A stretch of 64,000 nt of DNA from Streptomyces hydrogenans. GTDB lineage: Bacteria; Actinomycetota; Actinomycetes; Streptomycetales; Streptomycetaceae. The stretch is taken from NCBI RefSeq assembly GCF_014656075.1, contig NZ_BNBS01000004.1, forward strand, positions 62,001-126,000, in the 5' to 3' direction. The position numbers and the translations under genes were made by a program. The notes beneath the pieces were generated by a model that worked only from the letters and a program-made list of their open reading frames with translations, ran no database searches and was not told the DNA's origin. How positions within the stretch are numbered: position 1 is the stretch's first letter; the number at the start of each line of letters is the position of its first letter. Shown piece after piece: positions 1 through 8,825 of the stretch.

Positions 1-1
1 C

Positions 2-1072
2 ATCACGGCCGCCTCCGTTCCCGAGAGCCAGGACCCTTACGCCGGCGACCCCGAGCGCTGCAGCAACTCCGCCTGCAACGGCACGTACTACGCCGACCTG
101 TTCAAGCGCCACGGCGCCGCGGACGCCCAGTGGATCCCCCTCGACCTCGACCACGTCACCAACGCCGAATCCGACGCCGTCGTCGCACAGGTCGAGTCCA
201 TGACCGGCTTCTTCTTCGGCGGCGGCGACCAGTACCGCTACGTCACCACCCTCCTGCGAGGAGAGGAGCACCGGGACTCCAAGGTCCTCGCCGCCATCCG
301 CGCCAAGCTCGCCCACGGCGCCGTCGTCGCCGGATCCTCCGCGGGCGCCCAGATCGCCTCAGGCCCCGACATGGTCACCGGCGGCGAATCGTACGAGGGG
401 CTCCGGGACGGCAGCGCACCCGGCTACTTCGACGACCCGACGCGCCTCGGCCACCTCCCCGAGGGCGGCTTCGGCTTCCTCCGGTCGGGGCTCGTCGACA
501 CCCACACCGGCGCCTACGGGCGCGAGGGCCGGGCCCTGCGCCTCGCCTCCGACACCGGCCACGACCGCGTCTACGCCCTGGAGGAGAACACCGCCCTCGT
601 CGTCGACCGCCCCGGCACCCCGCACGAGCAGCTGACCGTCCTCGGCCCGAACGGCGTCGCCGTCCTCGACCTGCGTGACGCCCGCGCGCACGACACCGCG
701 AACGGCTGGACCCTGCGCCGCGCCCGGTACAGCCACCTCTCCGACGGCGACCGGTACGACGCCCGCACCTGGACCCCGCGCGTCCACCCGGCCAAGCAGC
801 TGCTGCGCCCCGTCGGCACGGAGCCCGTGCCCGCCGACACCGACGTCTTCCACTCCGCGGCCCACCCCGACGGCGTCCCGTACGCCTTCCGGACCACCGC
901 AGGGGCGCTCGCCGCGACCCGCGCGCAGAACAGCGCGACCGCGACGACCTACGAGACCGGACCGCGGTTCACCGTGACCTTCACCAAGGCACCCGGTTTC
1001 GCCGCGTTCACCGACGACGCCCGCACCGCCCGGACCCTCGTGGACCTGCGGATCGACATCGCGCCGCGCTGA
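2..1072 (+). CDS. Cyanophycinase-like serine peptidase (family S51), 5' end missing
   Basis: The reading frame is open from base 2, so the start codon and any signal peptide lie outside the window; 356 residues remain. GGGDQ, followed about 45 residues later by GSSAGA, matches the S51 fold, in which the serine of GSSAG is the nucleophile. Family members cleave cyanophycin or act as alpha-aspartyl dipeptidases. The last 170 or so residues extend beyond the usual core and are common in larger actinobacterial cyanophycinase-like proteins. It converges with the RpiR gene. Substrate is not certain: Streptomyces is not generally a cyanophycin producer, so the enzyme may scavenge peptides. Confidence 0.8.
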   Translation: MTAASVPESQDPYAGDPERCSNSACNGTYYADLFKRHGAADAQWIPLDLDHVTNAESDAVVAQVESMTGFFFGGGDQYRYVTTLLRGEEHRDSKVLAAIRAKLAHGAVVAGSSAGAQIASGPDMVTGGESYEGLRDGSAPGYFDDPTRLGHLPEGGFGFLRSGLVDTHTGAYGREGRALRLASDTGHDRVYALEENTALVVDRPGTPHEQLTVLGPNGVAVLDLRDARAHDTANGWTLRRARYSHLSDGDRYDARTWTPRVHPAKQLLRPVGTEPVPADTDVFHSAAHPDGVPYAFRTTAGALAATRAQNSATATTYETGPRFTVTFTKAPGFAAFTDDARTARTLVDLRIDIAPR

Positions 1073-1085
1073 CCGGCCGAACGAC

Positions 1086-1119
1086 ACGGAGCCGACCCCA
1101 AGGACTGGGCCGGCTCCGT
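1086..1119. terminator. Hairpin between convergent genes
   Basis: ACGGAGCCG and CGGCTCCGT form a 9-bp perfect stem around a 16-base loop, just after the peptidase stop and before the RpiR stop. It could end transcription from both sides. Confidence 0.55.
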
Positions 1120-1154
1120 TCGCGTCGCCGACCGGACCGCGGCACGCGGTCCGC

Positions 1155-2033
1155 TCACAGCAGACCGGTGCGCCGGGCGATCCTCTCCGCTTCCTTCATG
1201 CGCTCGTGGCCGCTGCCGCCGATCCGGTCGAGGACGGCGGCGACGAGCGCCTCGACGACCGCGAGGGCCGGCACGAGGCTGTCGTAGGGGGAGTCCGACG
1301 AGACCTGGGTGATGAGCACGACGTCCGCGTGGGCGGCCGCGGGTGAGAGCCACGGATCGGTGAACACGATGACCTTGCCGCCCCGCTCCCGGGCCAGTTC
1401 GGCGATCAGCGTCTTGTCGGCCTCGTAACGCCGGTAGTCGAACAGGACGGTGACGTCGCGTCGGCCGATCTGCGTGAGGTAGGAGGTCCGCTCCACGTCC
1501 TTGTGCGGCAGGAAGCCCACCTGGTCGCGGAACTGCATCAGGTGCAGGCCCAGGTACTCGGCCATCAGATGCGTGAAGCGTCCGCCCGCCAGGTGCACGC
1601 GACGACGGGGGTCGGCGAGGAGGCCGACGGCCTCCTCGAACTCGTGGGCGGCCACCTCGTCGAAGGTCTGGCCGACGGCCTGCCGCACGAGCGAGGAGCG
1701 CTCGCCGAGCAGGGTGGCGGCGGCGTCCTGCGGAGCCTCCGTCCGCTCGTGCTTCGAGGTCTCCGCGGCCGTGTAGAGCGTGATCGGCGAGGCGTTGCGG
1801 GCGTCGAGTTCGGCGCGGAGGGCGGCCTGGAGGTCGGGAAAGCCCCGGTAGCCCAGCCGGGAGGCGCACCGCAGCACCGTGGGTGCCGACACGCCCGCCC
1901 GCTCCGCGATCGTGGCGACCGTCTCGAAGACCGCGGACGGATACCCCGCCAGCAGCACCCGGGCGACCTTGCGCTCCGCCGGGCTCAGCTCTCCGAGCCG
2001 ACTGCGGAGCTCGTCGGCCAGCGTGGGGCTCAT
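1155..2033 (-). CDS. RpiR/MurR-family transcriptional regulator (HTH_6 + SIS)
   Basis: The 292-residue protein has an N-terminal helix-turn-helix of HTH_6 type (about residues 1-80, with the core TIAERAGVSAPTVLR). A SIS phosphosugar-binding domain follows at about 120-260. RpiR regulators normally bind a phosphosugar or amino-sugar ligand and control nearby catabolic genes, but no obvious sugar gene is adjacent: the molybdenum hydroxylase operon lies upstream on the same strand and the peptidase is convergent. Target and ligand are unknown. The start follows a GAAGGGAAAGCC ribosome-binding stretch. Confidence 0.88.
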   Translation of the reverse strand: MSPTLADELRSRLGELSPAERKVARVLLAGYPSAVFETVATIAERAGVSAPTVLRCASRLGYRGFPDLQAALRAELDARNASPITLYTAAETSKHERTEAPQDAAATLLGERSSLVRQAVGQTFDEVAAHEFEEAVGLLADPRRRVHLAGGRFTHLMAEYLGLHLMQFRDQVGFLPHKDVERTSYLTQIGRRDVTVLFDYRRYEADKTLIAELARERGGKVIVFTDPWLSPAAAHADVVLITQVSSDSPYDSLVPALAVVEALVAAVLDRIGGSGHERMKEAERIARRTGLL

Positions 2034-2413
2034 GGCTTTCCCTTCTGGGGCGTGGGACGACCGGGACGGACGGCGGCCGTCGAGGCCGCGCCCTCCGGCT
2101 TGCCACGTTTCAGATCAGCGTGTTTGAGGGATCGAATGTACCGCCCATTACGGAATCTTCCCAGTCCTGCCGGAAGGCGCGGCAGAGGCCGCACGACGAG
2201 GTCCCGCGCGGCGACGCACCGCGAGGACGTCGACGGCCGAAGGCACCCGGCCGACGAGTCGAGAACGTCCGCCCCGGGGGTCACGCGTGCGCCCTGTGTC
2301 CTGAAGGGCAGGCGCCGGAAGGGAACGGGGAGGTACGGATCCCCGCCGCGCCCGGCCCCTGCGCCCCTCGGCCGGACGGACCGGTGAAGAAGCGGGGGGA
2401 CGCGGCGGATCCG
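2034..2413. other. Intergenic region upstream of the RpiR gene
   Basis: No convincing gene is seen in these 380 bases. The stretch around 2110-2160 is less GC-rich and contains, on the minus strand, TACATT (2135-2140), a possible -10 box for the RpiR gene. No matching -35 or operator is clear. Confidence 0.4.
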
Positions 2414-4543
2414 TCAGCCCTGCCGGTCCGGCAGGCCGTGGAGGTGCGGGAGCAGGCGGTCCGGTGTCAGCGGCAGGTCGCGCAGGCGTACGCCCACGGC
2501 GTGGTGCACGGCGTTCGCCACGGCGGCCGCCGTGCCGACGATGCCGATCTCGCCGATCCCCTTGCTGCCCATGGGGTTGAGGTGGGGATCCTCCTCGTCC
2601 AGCCAGTGCGCCTCCAGGGACGGCACGTCGGCGTTGACCGGAACGTGGTACGAGGCGAGGTCCCGCTCCACGAACTCCCCGGACCGGGTGTCGAGGGTGC
2701 TGCCCTCGGTCAGCGCCATGCCGATGCCCATGGTCATGCCCCCGATGAGCTGGGAGCGGGCGGTCCGCGGGTTGAGGATCCGGCCGGCCGCGAAGACGCC
2801 GAGCAGCCGCCGCACCCGTACCTCGCCGGTCACCGCGTCCACCTCGACCTCCGCGAAGTGGGCGCCGAAGGCGTGCCGGGCGTACGGCGACTCCTTCCCC
2901 GCCTCCTGCGCGGTGTCGGCCCGGACGGTCAGGCCCTCGGGCGGCAGCGGGCCGGTGAGGGTGCGCAGCCGTTCGGCGAGGGTGGTGCAGGCCCGGTGGA
3001 CGGCCCAGCCCCACGACGAGGTGCCCGAGGAGCCGCCCGCGAGCGGGGCGTCGGGCAGGGCGCTGCTGCCGATCTCCACCCGCACCGAGTCCAAGGGGGC
3101 GCGGAGCGCGTCGGCGGCGATCTGCGCGAGGACGGTGCGCGCCCCGGTCCCGATGTCGGTGGCGTTGAGCCGCACGACGTGTGTGCCGTCGGGTGCGGCG
3201 TGGGCGGTCGCCGTCGACGGGCCGACGAGGTACGGGTAGGTGGCCGAGGCCACGCCGGTGCCGGTGAGGCGGTCGCCGGAGCGGCGCACGCCCGGCCGGG
3301 GGTCGCGGTCCTCCCAGCCGAAGAGCCGGGCGCCCTCGCGGAGGCAGCCGGCGAGGTTCCTGCTGCTGAACGGCCGGCCGCTGTCGGGTTCCCGGTCGGG
3401 TTCGTTGCGGAGGCGGAGTTCGACGGGGTCGAGGCCGGTGGCGGCGGCGAGTTCGTCCATGGCGGCTTCGAGGGCGTACATGCCGGACGCCTCGCCGGGG
3501 GCGCGCATCCACGAGGGCGTGGGGACGTCGAGGGCCACCACGCGGTGGGTCGTGCGGCTGTGCGGGGAGGTGTACATGACGCGGGCGGGGACGGCGGCCT
3601 GCTCCACGAACTCCTTGACCGTGGAGGTCTGCGTGGTCACGTCGTGGGCGAGCGCGCGGATCACGCCGTGGGCGTCGGCGCCGATGCGGACGCGCTGGAC
3701 GGTGGGGGCGCGGTGGCCGACGACGGCGGGCAGGTGGCGGCGGGGCAGGGCGAGCTTGACGGGGCGTCCGGTGTGCCGCGCCGCCATGACCGCGAGGACG
3801 ACCTGGGGGCGCGGGGTGCCCTTGGAGCCGAAGCCGCCGCCGACGTGGGCGGCGGCGACGGTGACCCGCTCACGGGGCACGGCGAACAGCTCGGCGAGGA
3901 CGTTCCGTACGGTCGTGGACCCTTGGTTCGAGTCGTGGACGGTCAGGTCGCCTCCGGTCCACCAGGCCGTGGAGGCGTGCGGTTCCATGGGGTGGTTGTG
4001 CAGGGCGGTCAGGGTGTACGTCGCGTCGACGTGGACGGCCGCGGTGGCGAAGGCCGCGTCGAAGTCACCCCTCTCGCGGACGGCGGGGTGGCCGCCGTTG
4101 GCCTCCTCCGGGGTGTAGAGGCGGGGGTGGCCGTCGGCCGGTCCGGCGTCGTGCTCCTCGGGGGCGTACTCGATCCGGAGGGCGTCGGCGGCCGCGCGGG
4201 CGTTCTCCGGGGTGTCGGCGACGACGAGGGCGACGTACCACCCGCGGTGGGGAACGCGGTCGTTCTGGAGCACGGCCAGGGTCGGGTCGTCGGGCTCGCC
4301 GAGCCGGGGCGCGTTCTCGTGGCTGAGGACGGCGTGGACGCCGGGCAGGCGCAGGACCTCGTCGGCGTGCACGGCGGTGACCCGTCCCCGGGCGACGGTG
4401 GCGGGCACGGGCGCGGCGTGGAGGCAGCCGGGCGGGGTGTGCTCGGCGGCGTAGCGGGCGGTACCGGTGACCTTGTGACGGGCGTCGCGGCGCTCGACGT
4501 CGGCTCCTGCGGCCGGTCCGGGGGGTGTCGGCGGGGGGCACAT
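2414..4543 (-). CDS. Molybdopterin-binding subunit of aldehyde/xanthine dehydrogenase (PaoC/YagR type)
   Basis: This 709-residue large subunit of a molybdenum hydroxylase shows the usual Moco-binding features: HVGGGFGSKG in the first half and GSKGIGEIG near the C-terminus, whose Glu is the family's catalytic base. The ATG at 4543 was chosen because translation then begins MCPPPTP with AGGAG about 10 bases upstream; the open frame further upstream is a shadow of the FAD gene. It is the last gene of a three-gene operon, 13 bases after the FAD subunit stop. The small size and separate FAD and FeS subunits resemble bacterial PaoABC/YagTSR enzymes, which oxidise aldehydes. Aromatic aldehydes from plant walls are a plausible but unproven substrate. 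Confidence 0.88.
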   Translation of the reverse strand: MCPPPTPPGPAAGADVERRDARHKVTGTARYAAEHTPPGCLHAAPVPATVARGRVTAVHADEVLRLPGVHAVLSHENAPRLGEPDDPTLAVLQNDRVPHRGWYVALVVADTPENARAAADALRIEYAPEEHDAGPADGHPRLYTPEEANGGHPAVRERGDFDAAFATAAVHVDATYTLTALHNHPMEPHASTAWWTGGDLTVHDSNQGSTTVRNVLAELFAVPRERVTVAAAHVGGGFGSKGTPRPQVVLAVMAARHTGRPVKLALPRRHLPAVVGHRAPTVQRVRIGADAHGVIRALAHDVTTQTSTVKEFVEQAAVPARVMYTSPHSRTTHRVVALDVPTPSWMRAPGEASGMYALEAAMDELAAATGLDPVELRLRNEPDREPDSGRPFSSRNLAGCLREGARLFGWEDRDPRPGVRRSGDRLTGTGVASATYPYLVGPSTATAHAAPDGTHVVRLNATDIGTGARTVLAQIAADALRAPLDSVRVEIGSSALPDAPLAGGSSGTSSWGWAVHRACTTLAERLRTLTGPLPPEGLTVRADTAQEAGKESPYARHAFGAHFAEVEVDAVTGEVRVRRLLGVFAAGRILNPRTARSQLIGGMTMGIGMALTEGSTLDTRSGEFVERDLASYHVPVNADVPSLEAHWLDEEDPHLNPMGSKGIGEIGIVGTAAAVANAVHHAVGVRLRDLPLTPDRLLPHLHGLPDRQG

Positions 4544-4556
4544 GCGGGGTGGCTCC

Positions 4557-5537
4557 TCAGCTGGCGGCGGCGAGGTCGGTGAGCACGCGGACGGCGAGGC
4601 CCCGGGCGAGCGGCACCTTGAAGCCGTTGTCGCGCAGCGGCCGGGCGGCCGCCAGTTCGGCGTCCACGGCCCGGGCGAAGGTCTCCTCGTCGGCGGGCGC
4701 GCCGCGCAGGACCTCCTCGGCGGCGCGGGCGCGCCAGGGCCGGTGGGCGAGTCCGCCGAAGGCGAGGGCGGCGTGCCGGACGCGGCCGTCCGCGACGGCG
4801 AGGACGGCGGCGACGGAGGCGAGGGCGAAGGCGTACGAGGCGCGGTCGCGGGCCTTCCGGTAGGCGCTGGTGCCGGCGGGAGGCGGGAGGACGACCTCGG
4901 TGACGAGTTCCCCGGGACGCAGGACGGTGTCCCGTTCCGGCCGGTCGCCCGGCAGCCGGTGGAAGTCGGTGAGCGGGAGCTCGCGTGCGCCGTCGGGGCC
5001 GAGCAGGCGCACCCGGGCGTCGAGGGCGGCGAGGGCGACCGCCATGTCCGAGGGGTGGGTGGCCACGCAGTGCGCCGAGTGGCCGAGTACCGCGAGGTCG
5101 CGGTGGACGCCGTCGCGGGCGGGGCAGCCGGTGCCGGGTTCCCGCTTGTTGCAGGGGTGGGAGACGTCCTGGAAGTACGGGCAGCGGGTGCGCTGGAGGA
5201 GGTTGCCCCCGGTGGTGGCGACGTTGCGGAGCTGGGGGGAGGCACCGGAGAGGAGGGCCTGCGACAGGACGGGGTAGCGGCTGCGGACGAGCGGGTGGGC
5301 CGCCAGGTCGCTGTTGCGGACGGTGGCGCCGATGCCGAGGCCGCCGTCGGACGTCTCGGCGACGGTGTCGAGCGGCAGCCGGCCGATGTCCACGAGGAGC
5401 GGAGGATCGAGCACGCCGAGCTTCATCAGGTCGACGAGGTTGGTGCCGCCCGCGAGGTACTGGGCGCGGGGATGGCGGGCATGGGCGGCGAGGGCCCGCT
5501 CGGTGCGCTCGGCGCGCACGTGCTCGAAGGGCTTCAC
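4557..5537 (-). CDS. FAD-binding subunit of aldehyde/xanthine dehydrogenase (PaoB/YagS type)
   Basis: A 326-residue FAD subunit starting at GTG, which overlaps the stop of the iron-sulfur subunit as GTGA, implying translational coupling. LAGGTNLVDLMK and the TTGGNLLQRTRC segment are FAD-domain signatures. The stretch RCPYFQDVSHPCNKREPGTG, followed by Cys, has the spaced cysteines that hold an extra [4Fe-4S] cluster in PaoB-type subunits, distinguishing this from classical xanthine dehydrogenases. It transfers electrons between the 2Fe-2S subunit and an acceptor. The preceding open frame is non-coding. Confidence 0.88.
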   Translation of the reverse strand: MKPFEHVRAERTERALAAHARHPRAQYLAGGTNLVDLMKLGVLDPPLLVDIGRLPLDTVAETSDGGLGIGATVRNSDLAAHPLVRSRYPVLSQALLSGASPQLRNVATTGGNLLQRTRCPYFQDVSHPCNKREPGTGCPARDGVHRDLAVLGHSAHCVATHPSDMAVALAALDARVRLLGPDGARELPLTDFHRLPGDRPERDTVLRPGELVTEVVLPPPAGTSAYRKARDRASYAFALASVAAVLAVADGRVRHAALAFGGLAHRPWRARAAEEVLRGAPADEETFARAVDAELAAARPLRDNGFKVPLARGLAVRVLTDLAAAS

Positions 5538-6124
5538 CGGACGGTCTCCCGGTGCGCGTCGGCGACGGCGTCGACGATGTGGGGGTAGGCGCCGCAGCGG
5601 CAGAGGTTGCCGCTCATCCGCTCCCGGATCTCGTCGCGCGTGAGGTCCGCGGCGCCTTCGGCGCGGGCGGCGTGCGGTGGCGTCACGTGCGAGGGGTGCC
5701 CGGCGGCGGCCTCGTCGAGGAGGGCGACGGCGGAGCAGATCTGCCCGGGGGTGCAGTAGCCGCACTGGAGGGCGTCGCGGGCGACGAAGGCCTCCTGGAG
5801 CGGATGGAGCCGGCCGTCCCGGGCGAGGCCCTCGACGGTGGTGACGGGCTCGTCGCAGGCGACCGCAAGGAGCAGGCAGCTGTTCACGCGGCGGCCGCCG
5901 ACCAGGACCGTGCAGGCGCCGCACTGCCCGTGGTCGCACCCCTTCTTGGCGCCGGTGAGGTCCAGGTGCTCACGCAGGGCGTCGAGGAGGGTGGTGCGGT
6001 TGTCCAGCCGGAGGGCGTGGACGGTCCCGTTGACCCGGAGGGTCACGGACGACGTGGGCCCCTCCGGCCCGTCGCGTCCTTCGCCGCGACCGTCGTCGCG
6101 GCCGGCCGTTCCCTCGCGGTCCAC
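5534..6124 (-). CDS. 2Fe-2S subunit of aldehyde/xanthine dehydrogenase (PaoA/YagT type)
   Basis: A 196-residue protein with both cluster motifs of the family: GCDHGQCGACTVL (plant-ferredoxin type) and CGYCTPGQI with CRCGAY (the four-helix C-terminal cluster). The start is placed at GTG 6124 because GGAAGG lies 8 bases upstream; the longer open frame adds an unlikely Arg/Gly-rich leader. There is no Tat signal like that of E. coli PaoA, so the complex is probably cytoplasmic. An insertion rich in Ala and His separates the second cluster motifs. It is the first gene of the operon. Confidence 0.85.
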   Translation of the reverse strand: MDREGTAGRDDGRGEGRDGPEGPTSSVTLRVNGTVHALRLDNRTTLLDALREHLDLTGAKKGCDHGQCGACTVLVGGRRVNSCLLLAVACDEPVTTVEGLARDGRLHPLQEAFVARDALQCGYCTPGQICSAVALLDEAAAGHPSHVTPPHAARAEGAADLTRDEIRERMSGNLCRCGAYPHIVDAVADAHRETVR

Positions 6125-6742
6125 GGTGTTCGCCTTCCGTCGGTGGCGGGGGTCGCGTACCCCCGTCCCGGGCTTGGATTCCCCGCCCGCCGCGCCTCCC
6201 CCGGCCCCCGGACCGGAGCCCACCCGTTCGAGGGACAGCCGTCCCACCGTCCGCCGCGCCGGGCCGGCGTTCTGGATCCGCTCGGCCCCCTCGCGACCTC
6301 TGACACGAATCGCCGGGGCGTGACCACCGCCTTCCCTCCCGCTCCTCGGCGCATCACGGCGGCGTCGACCAGGTGAAACTCGGTGCGGCCGGCGAGCATC
6401 AGGCCCACCGCGCGGCCCCGGCCCACGCCGAGGGAGACAAGGCAGGCGAGGCAGGCAGCGGTGCGCCGGCCCCGCCGGTCCTACTGGCTCCAGGTGAGGG
6501 CCACCGCCCCGTCCGAGGAGCTCGGGCCACCTGATCGGGGCCGCCGGCGGCCGTCACCCGGAGACGACGGCGAGCAGCCCACGGTCCGTGCGGTACCGCC
6601 GCATGCGGACGTCTGCCGAAGGAGTGGCCGGGCCGGACGATGCCGTGGCCGCGACCACCGTCCGGCCCGGAGCGTGCGCGGCCGGTGTGCCGGGCCACCT
6701 GACACGATGGCCCGCTCGACGATGTGGTCACTCCGGTGGGAC
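6125..6742. other. Non-coding or decayed stretch upstream of the molybdenum hydroxylase operon
   Basis: Open frames exist on both strands but are arginine/proline-rich shadows with no recognisable domain. One minus-strand stretch near 6330-6425 reads like the end of a PIN-domain toxin, but the match is too weak to call. Confidence 0.4.
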
Positions 6743-7186
6743 CTAAGCAGACCGCAGGCCCTCATGGACGGTGCGCGGCCACCTGCCGCACACCGCCGCC
6801 TCGTCAGAGCGGCAAGTCCTCGGACGGGAAGCAGGCCTCCCGATCGCTCCTGCAGATCTGCGCCTGGGGTCAAGGGGCCCGTAGGGACGGTCGAAGGTCA
6901 GGAAGGTGACCATGCGACCGGAGGGAAACCTTGCGACTGTCCGGTGCACCGGCCCCATGTCCTTACTTCGCCTGACGTGGTCGAAACGCTTCGGACCGCC
7001 CTCGGCGATCACAAAGCTCACGACACGGACCTCGTCGTCATTCTCCCCGTTGCTCACCCGGTCAGACTCGCCCCAGGCTGTGAAGAGCAGACCGCGCGCC
7101 GCTGCCTCCTCCGGGAGTCGGCCGCACCTGTACGAGCTGCGGACCTCCCGGATCTTGCCGTAGCGGAAGGTGTGTGCGTCGGACAT
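6743..7186 (-). CDS. Hypothetical protein
   Basis: The 147-residue frame begins MSDAHTFRYGKIREVRSS. Its first 115 residues have ordinary protein composition, with Phe, Tyr, Asp and Glu well spread and GC-rich third positions; the last 30 residues look like read-through into non-coding DNA. No family is recognised. It lies in an AT-richer, scarred stretch next to transposase and integrase remnants, so it may be the surviving part of a horizontally acquired gene. The ribosome-binding site is weak. Confidence 0.35.
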   Translation of the reverse strand: MSDAHTFRYGKIREVRSSYRCGRLPEEAAARGLLFTAWGESDRVSNGENDDEVRVVSFVIAEGGPKRFDHVRRSKDMGPVHRTVARFPSGRMVTFLTFDRPYGPLDPRRRSAGAIGRPASRPRTCRSDEAAVCGRWPRTVHEGLRSA

Positions 7187-7418
7187 CCAGCCCGGCTCTT
7201 AAAGAGTGTTTTATCCCTGAAAGGGTGTTTCATTGCTGTTTAGGTAACGGACCGCTTCGGGTCGACTGGGGCCGTAGACGTGTTTTGTGACAGGTGAGGC
7301 GGATGACGGCCTTCGAGGGCCCGTTTCGATCCCTTCGCTCCTGTCTGATCCCAACGCGCCCCCGGTCGCGCCGGTTTGCGCCCTGTGGCAGGGCGGCAGC
7401 CATCGGTACTACAGAAAC
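7187..7418. other. Low-GC junction upstream of the transposase remnant
   Basis: This segment holds an AT-rich tract (7197-7245) with two near-repeats of GTGTTT(T/C)AT, then a GC-rich part leading to the transposase start. It probably includes part of the left end of the insertion element, but no clear terminal inverted repeat was found. Confidence 0.3.
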
Positions 7419-7487
7419 ATGCCTCGTAAGCAGCGGCCCTATCCGAGTGACCTGTCCGATGCCCGTTGGCAACTGCTGGAACCAACC
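7419..7487 (+). pseudogene. IS5-family transposase, N-terminal fragment
   Basis: ATG at 7419 encodes MPRKQRPYPSDLSDARWQLL followed by EPT, the standard N-terminus of many Streptomyces IS5-family transposases (DUF4096-like domain). Homology stops at about residue 23, where the sequence passes directly into an oppositely oriented integrase fragment. Everything beyond the first 70 bases is gone, including the DDE catalytic core. It is a dead remnant. Confidence 0.7.
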
Positions 7488-7583
7488 ACGCTGCTTGCCG
7501 AGCGCGTCCCGGAAACGGATCGAGTAGGGGTGGGGGCAGCGGGTGGGCTTGGCGCAGTCGCAGTCCTTGAAGAAGGAACCCAT
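7488..7583 (-). pseudogene. Tyrosine-type integrase, N-terminal fragment
   Basis: Read from ATG 7583, the minus strand gives MGSFFKDCDCAKPTRCPHPY and then SIRFRDALGKQR. This resembles the N-terminus of a common actinobacterial phage or element integrase, including its Cys-rich start. The frame then runs into the complement of the transposase fragment, so only about 32 of the expected 400 or so residues remain. It marks a past integrated element. Confidence 0.65.
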
Positions 7584-7938
7584 GCCACGGGCGAGCTGTC
7601 GGGCCATGTCACGCACCATCCGTTCCAGCCCAAGAATCATGCTCAGGCACCGCATCGCAGGTCGATGGTCAGCAAGCGGGGACACGTCCGGGACGCATGC
7701 TGACCGTTTGCTGACCTTCCTGACGCACCGCCAGGTCGGACCGGGAGGGTGATGCTCGCCCATCCGAACAGCGCTCGAACCGCGGGGCTTCGGCAGCAAT
7801 CTCGTCCAAGGCGTCCCCGTCCTGTGCTGCTGAACTGAGCGTGGGACTGGAAGGGAAGGCCGAGGATCCTCTTACGGACCCGTGACGGGCGGCCCGTCGG
7901 ACACCTCGCCGGGACCGAGGCGGCATAGCTTCGGAGGC

Positions 7939-8350
7939 ATGCGCGTACTCGTGACCGGAGGAGCGTGCTTCATCGGCTCGCACGTCGTCGCCGAGCTGAT
8001 CGGACGCGGGCACGACCCGGTGGTCTTCGACATGACGGAGGACGGGCAGGACGTACGGGATCCCGCCGCGGTGCGGAATGCCCTGGCCGGGGTCGACGCT
8101 GTCTGCCACCAGGCGGCCAAGGTGGGCCTGGGCAAGGACTTCGGGGACGCACCCGGGTACGTGTCGGTCAACGACCTCGGTACGGCGGTGCTGCTGGCCG
8201 AGATGGCGGAGGCGGGCGTGCGGCGACTACTGCTCGCCGGGTCGATGGTCGTCTACGGCGAGGGGCGGTACGAGTGTGCCGCGCACGGCGTGGCGAAGAC
8301 ATCAGAATGCGAGATCCTGGACTTGGTCGCGGACGGTCAGCCCCAGGACA
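7939..8350 (+). pseudogene. NAD-dependent sugar epimerase/dehydratase, decayed
   Basis: The frame starts MRVLVTGGACFIGSHVV, an NAD-binding Rossmann motif of the extended SDR family (usually GGAGFIG; here Gly is replaced by Cys). The family-like segments DAVCHQAAKVGLGKDF and SMVVYGEGRYEC follow. The usual YxxxK catalytic motif and the whole C-terminal half are missing: after about residue 135 the frame is unrelated, Ala/Ser/Arg-rich sequence until it stops near 8799. About 20 residues also appear deleted after VVFD. The end coordinate is where similarity fades. Confidence 0.65.
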
Positions 8351-8561
8351 ACGAGCTCGCGCAGGCTCGTGCCATGGAGGGCCGGCGTGCTGCGTCCGTG
8401 GCGGTGGTCATGGGCTCGTTGGTGGCAAGGGCGTTGAGCACCGCTTCCTCGACGCACTGCACCGCCGCTGCGTGCAAGGGTCGATCCGACCCCACGGCGT
8501 TCGCGGAGTCACCGCGGCCCTCTGGATGCGGACGGTGCGCACTCCCTGCGAAGCAGGCGAC

Positions 8562-8717
8562 TCACAGGGCAACAGGGGCGCCGGTCATCAGATCTCGCGC
8601 CCCGTGGAGGATCTCCTCTTCCAGCCACTCGGCGGGGGTCCGCCCGACGATCTTCGGATGGTCGAAGAGACGTCCCGCCTTGCAGGCTGGGGCACGACAC
8701 GACGTACACACGAGCAC
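8562..8717 (-). CDS. Possible small Cys-containing hypothetical protein
   Basis: A 51-residue frame from GTG 8717, with AGAGGG 7 bases upstream, contains CTSCRAPACKAG followed by LFDHPKIVGRTPAEWLEEEI. The CxxC-x4-C arrangement and acidic helix look like real protein, unlike the shadow frames around it. The family is not recognised. It could be a short zinc-ribbon-like protein or the tail of a lost gene. Confidence 0.35.
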   Translation of the reverse strand: MLVCTSCRAPACKAGRLFDHPKIVGRTPAEWLEEEILHGARDLMTGAPVAL

Positions 8718-8825
8718 GAGCCCGCCCTCTCACACCGGTTCACCGGCCAGTGCGGCGGACCGTCGTGACGCGCGCTACGCGGCGTTCGTCCTGCCATGAC
8801 GGCAGACCACCAGGAGAGGATTCTT

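Noticed and set aside
1883..4582. 899-residue plus-strand open frame
   Set aside because: It is antisense to the molybdenum hydroxylase gene, very Gly/Val/Arg-rich, and typical of high-GC shadow frames.
5314..6376. Long plus-strand frames over the FAD and FeS subunits
   Set aside because: Low-complexity Arg/Gly composition; the opposite strand encodes clear conserved motifs.
6043..6426. Minus-strand frame resembling the end of a PIN-domain (VapC-like) toxin
   Set aside because: Only a short segment (RAVGLMLAGRTEFHLVDAAV) suggests the family; the catalytic acidic residues and an antitoxin partner are not visible.
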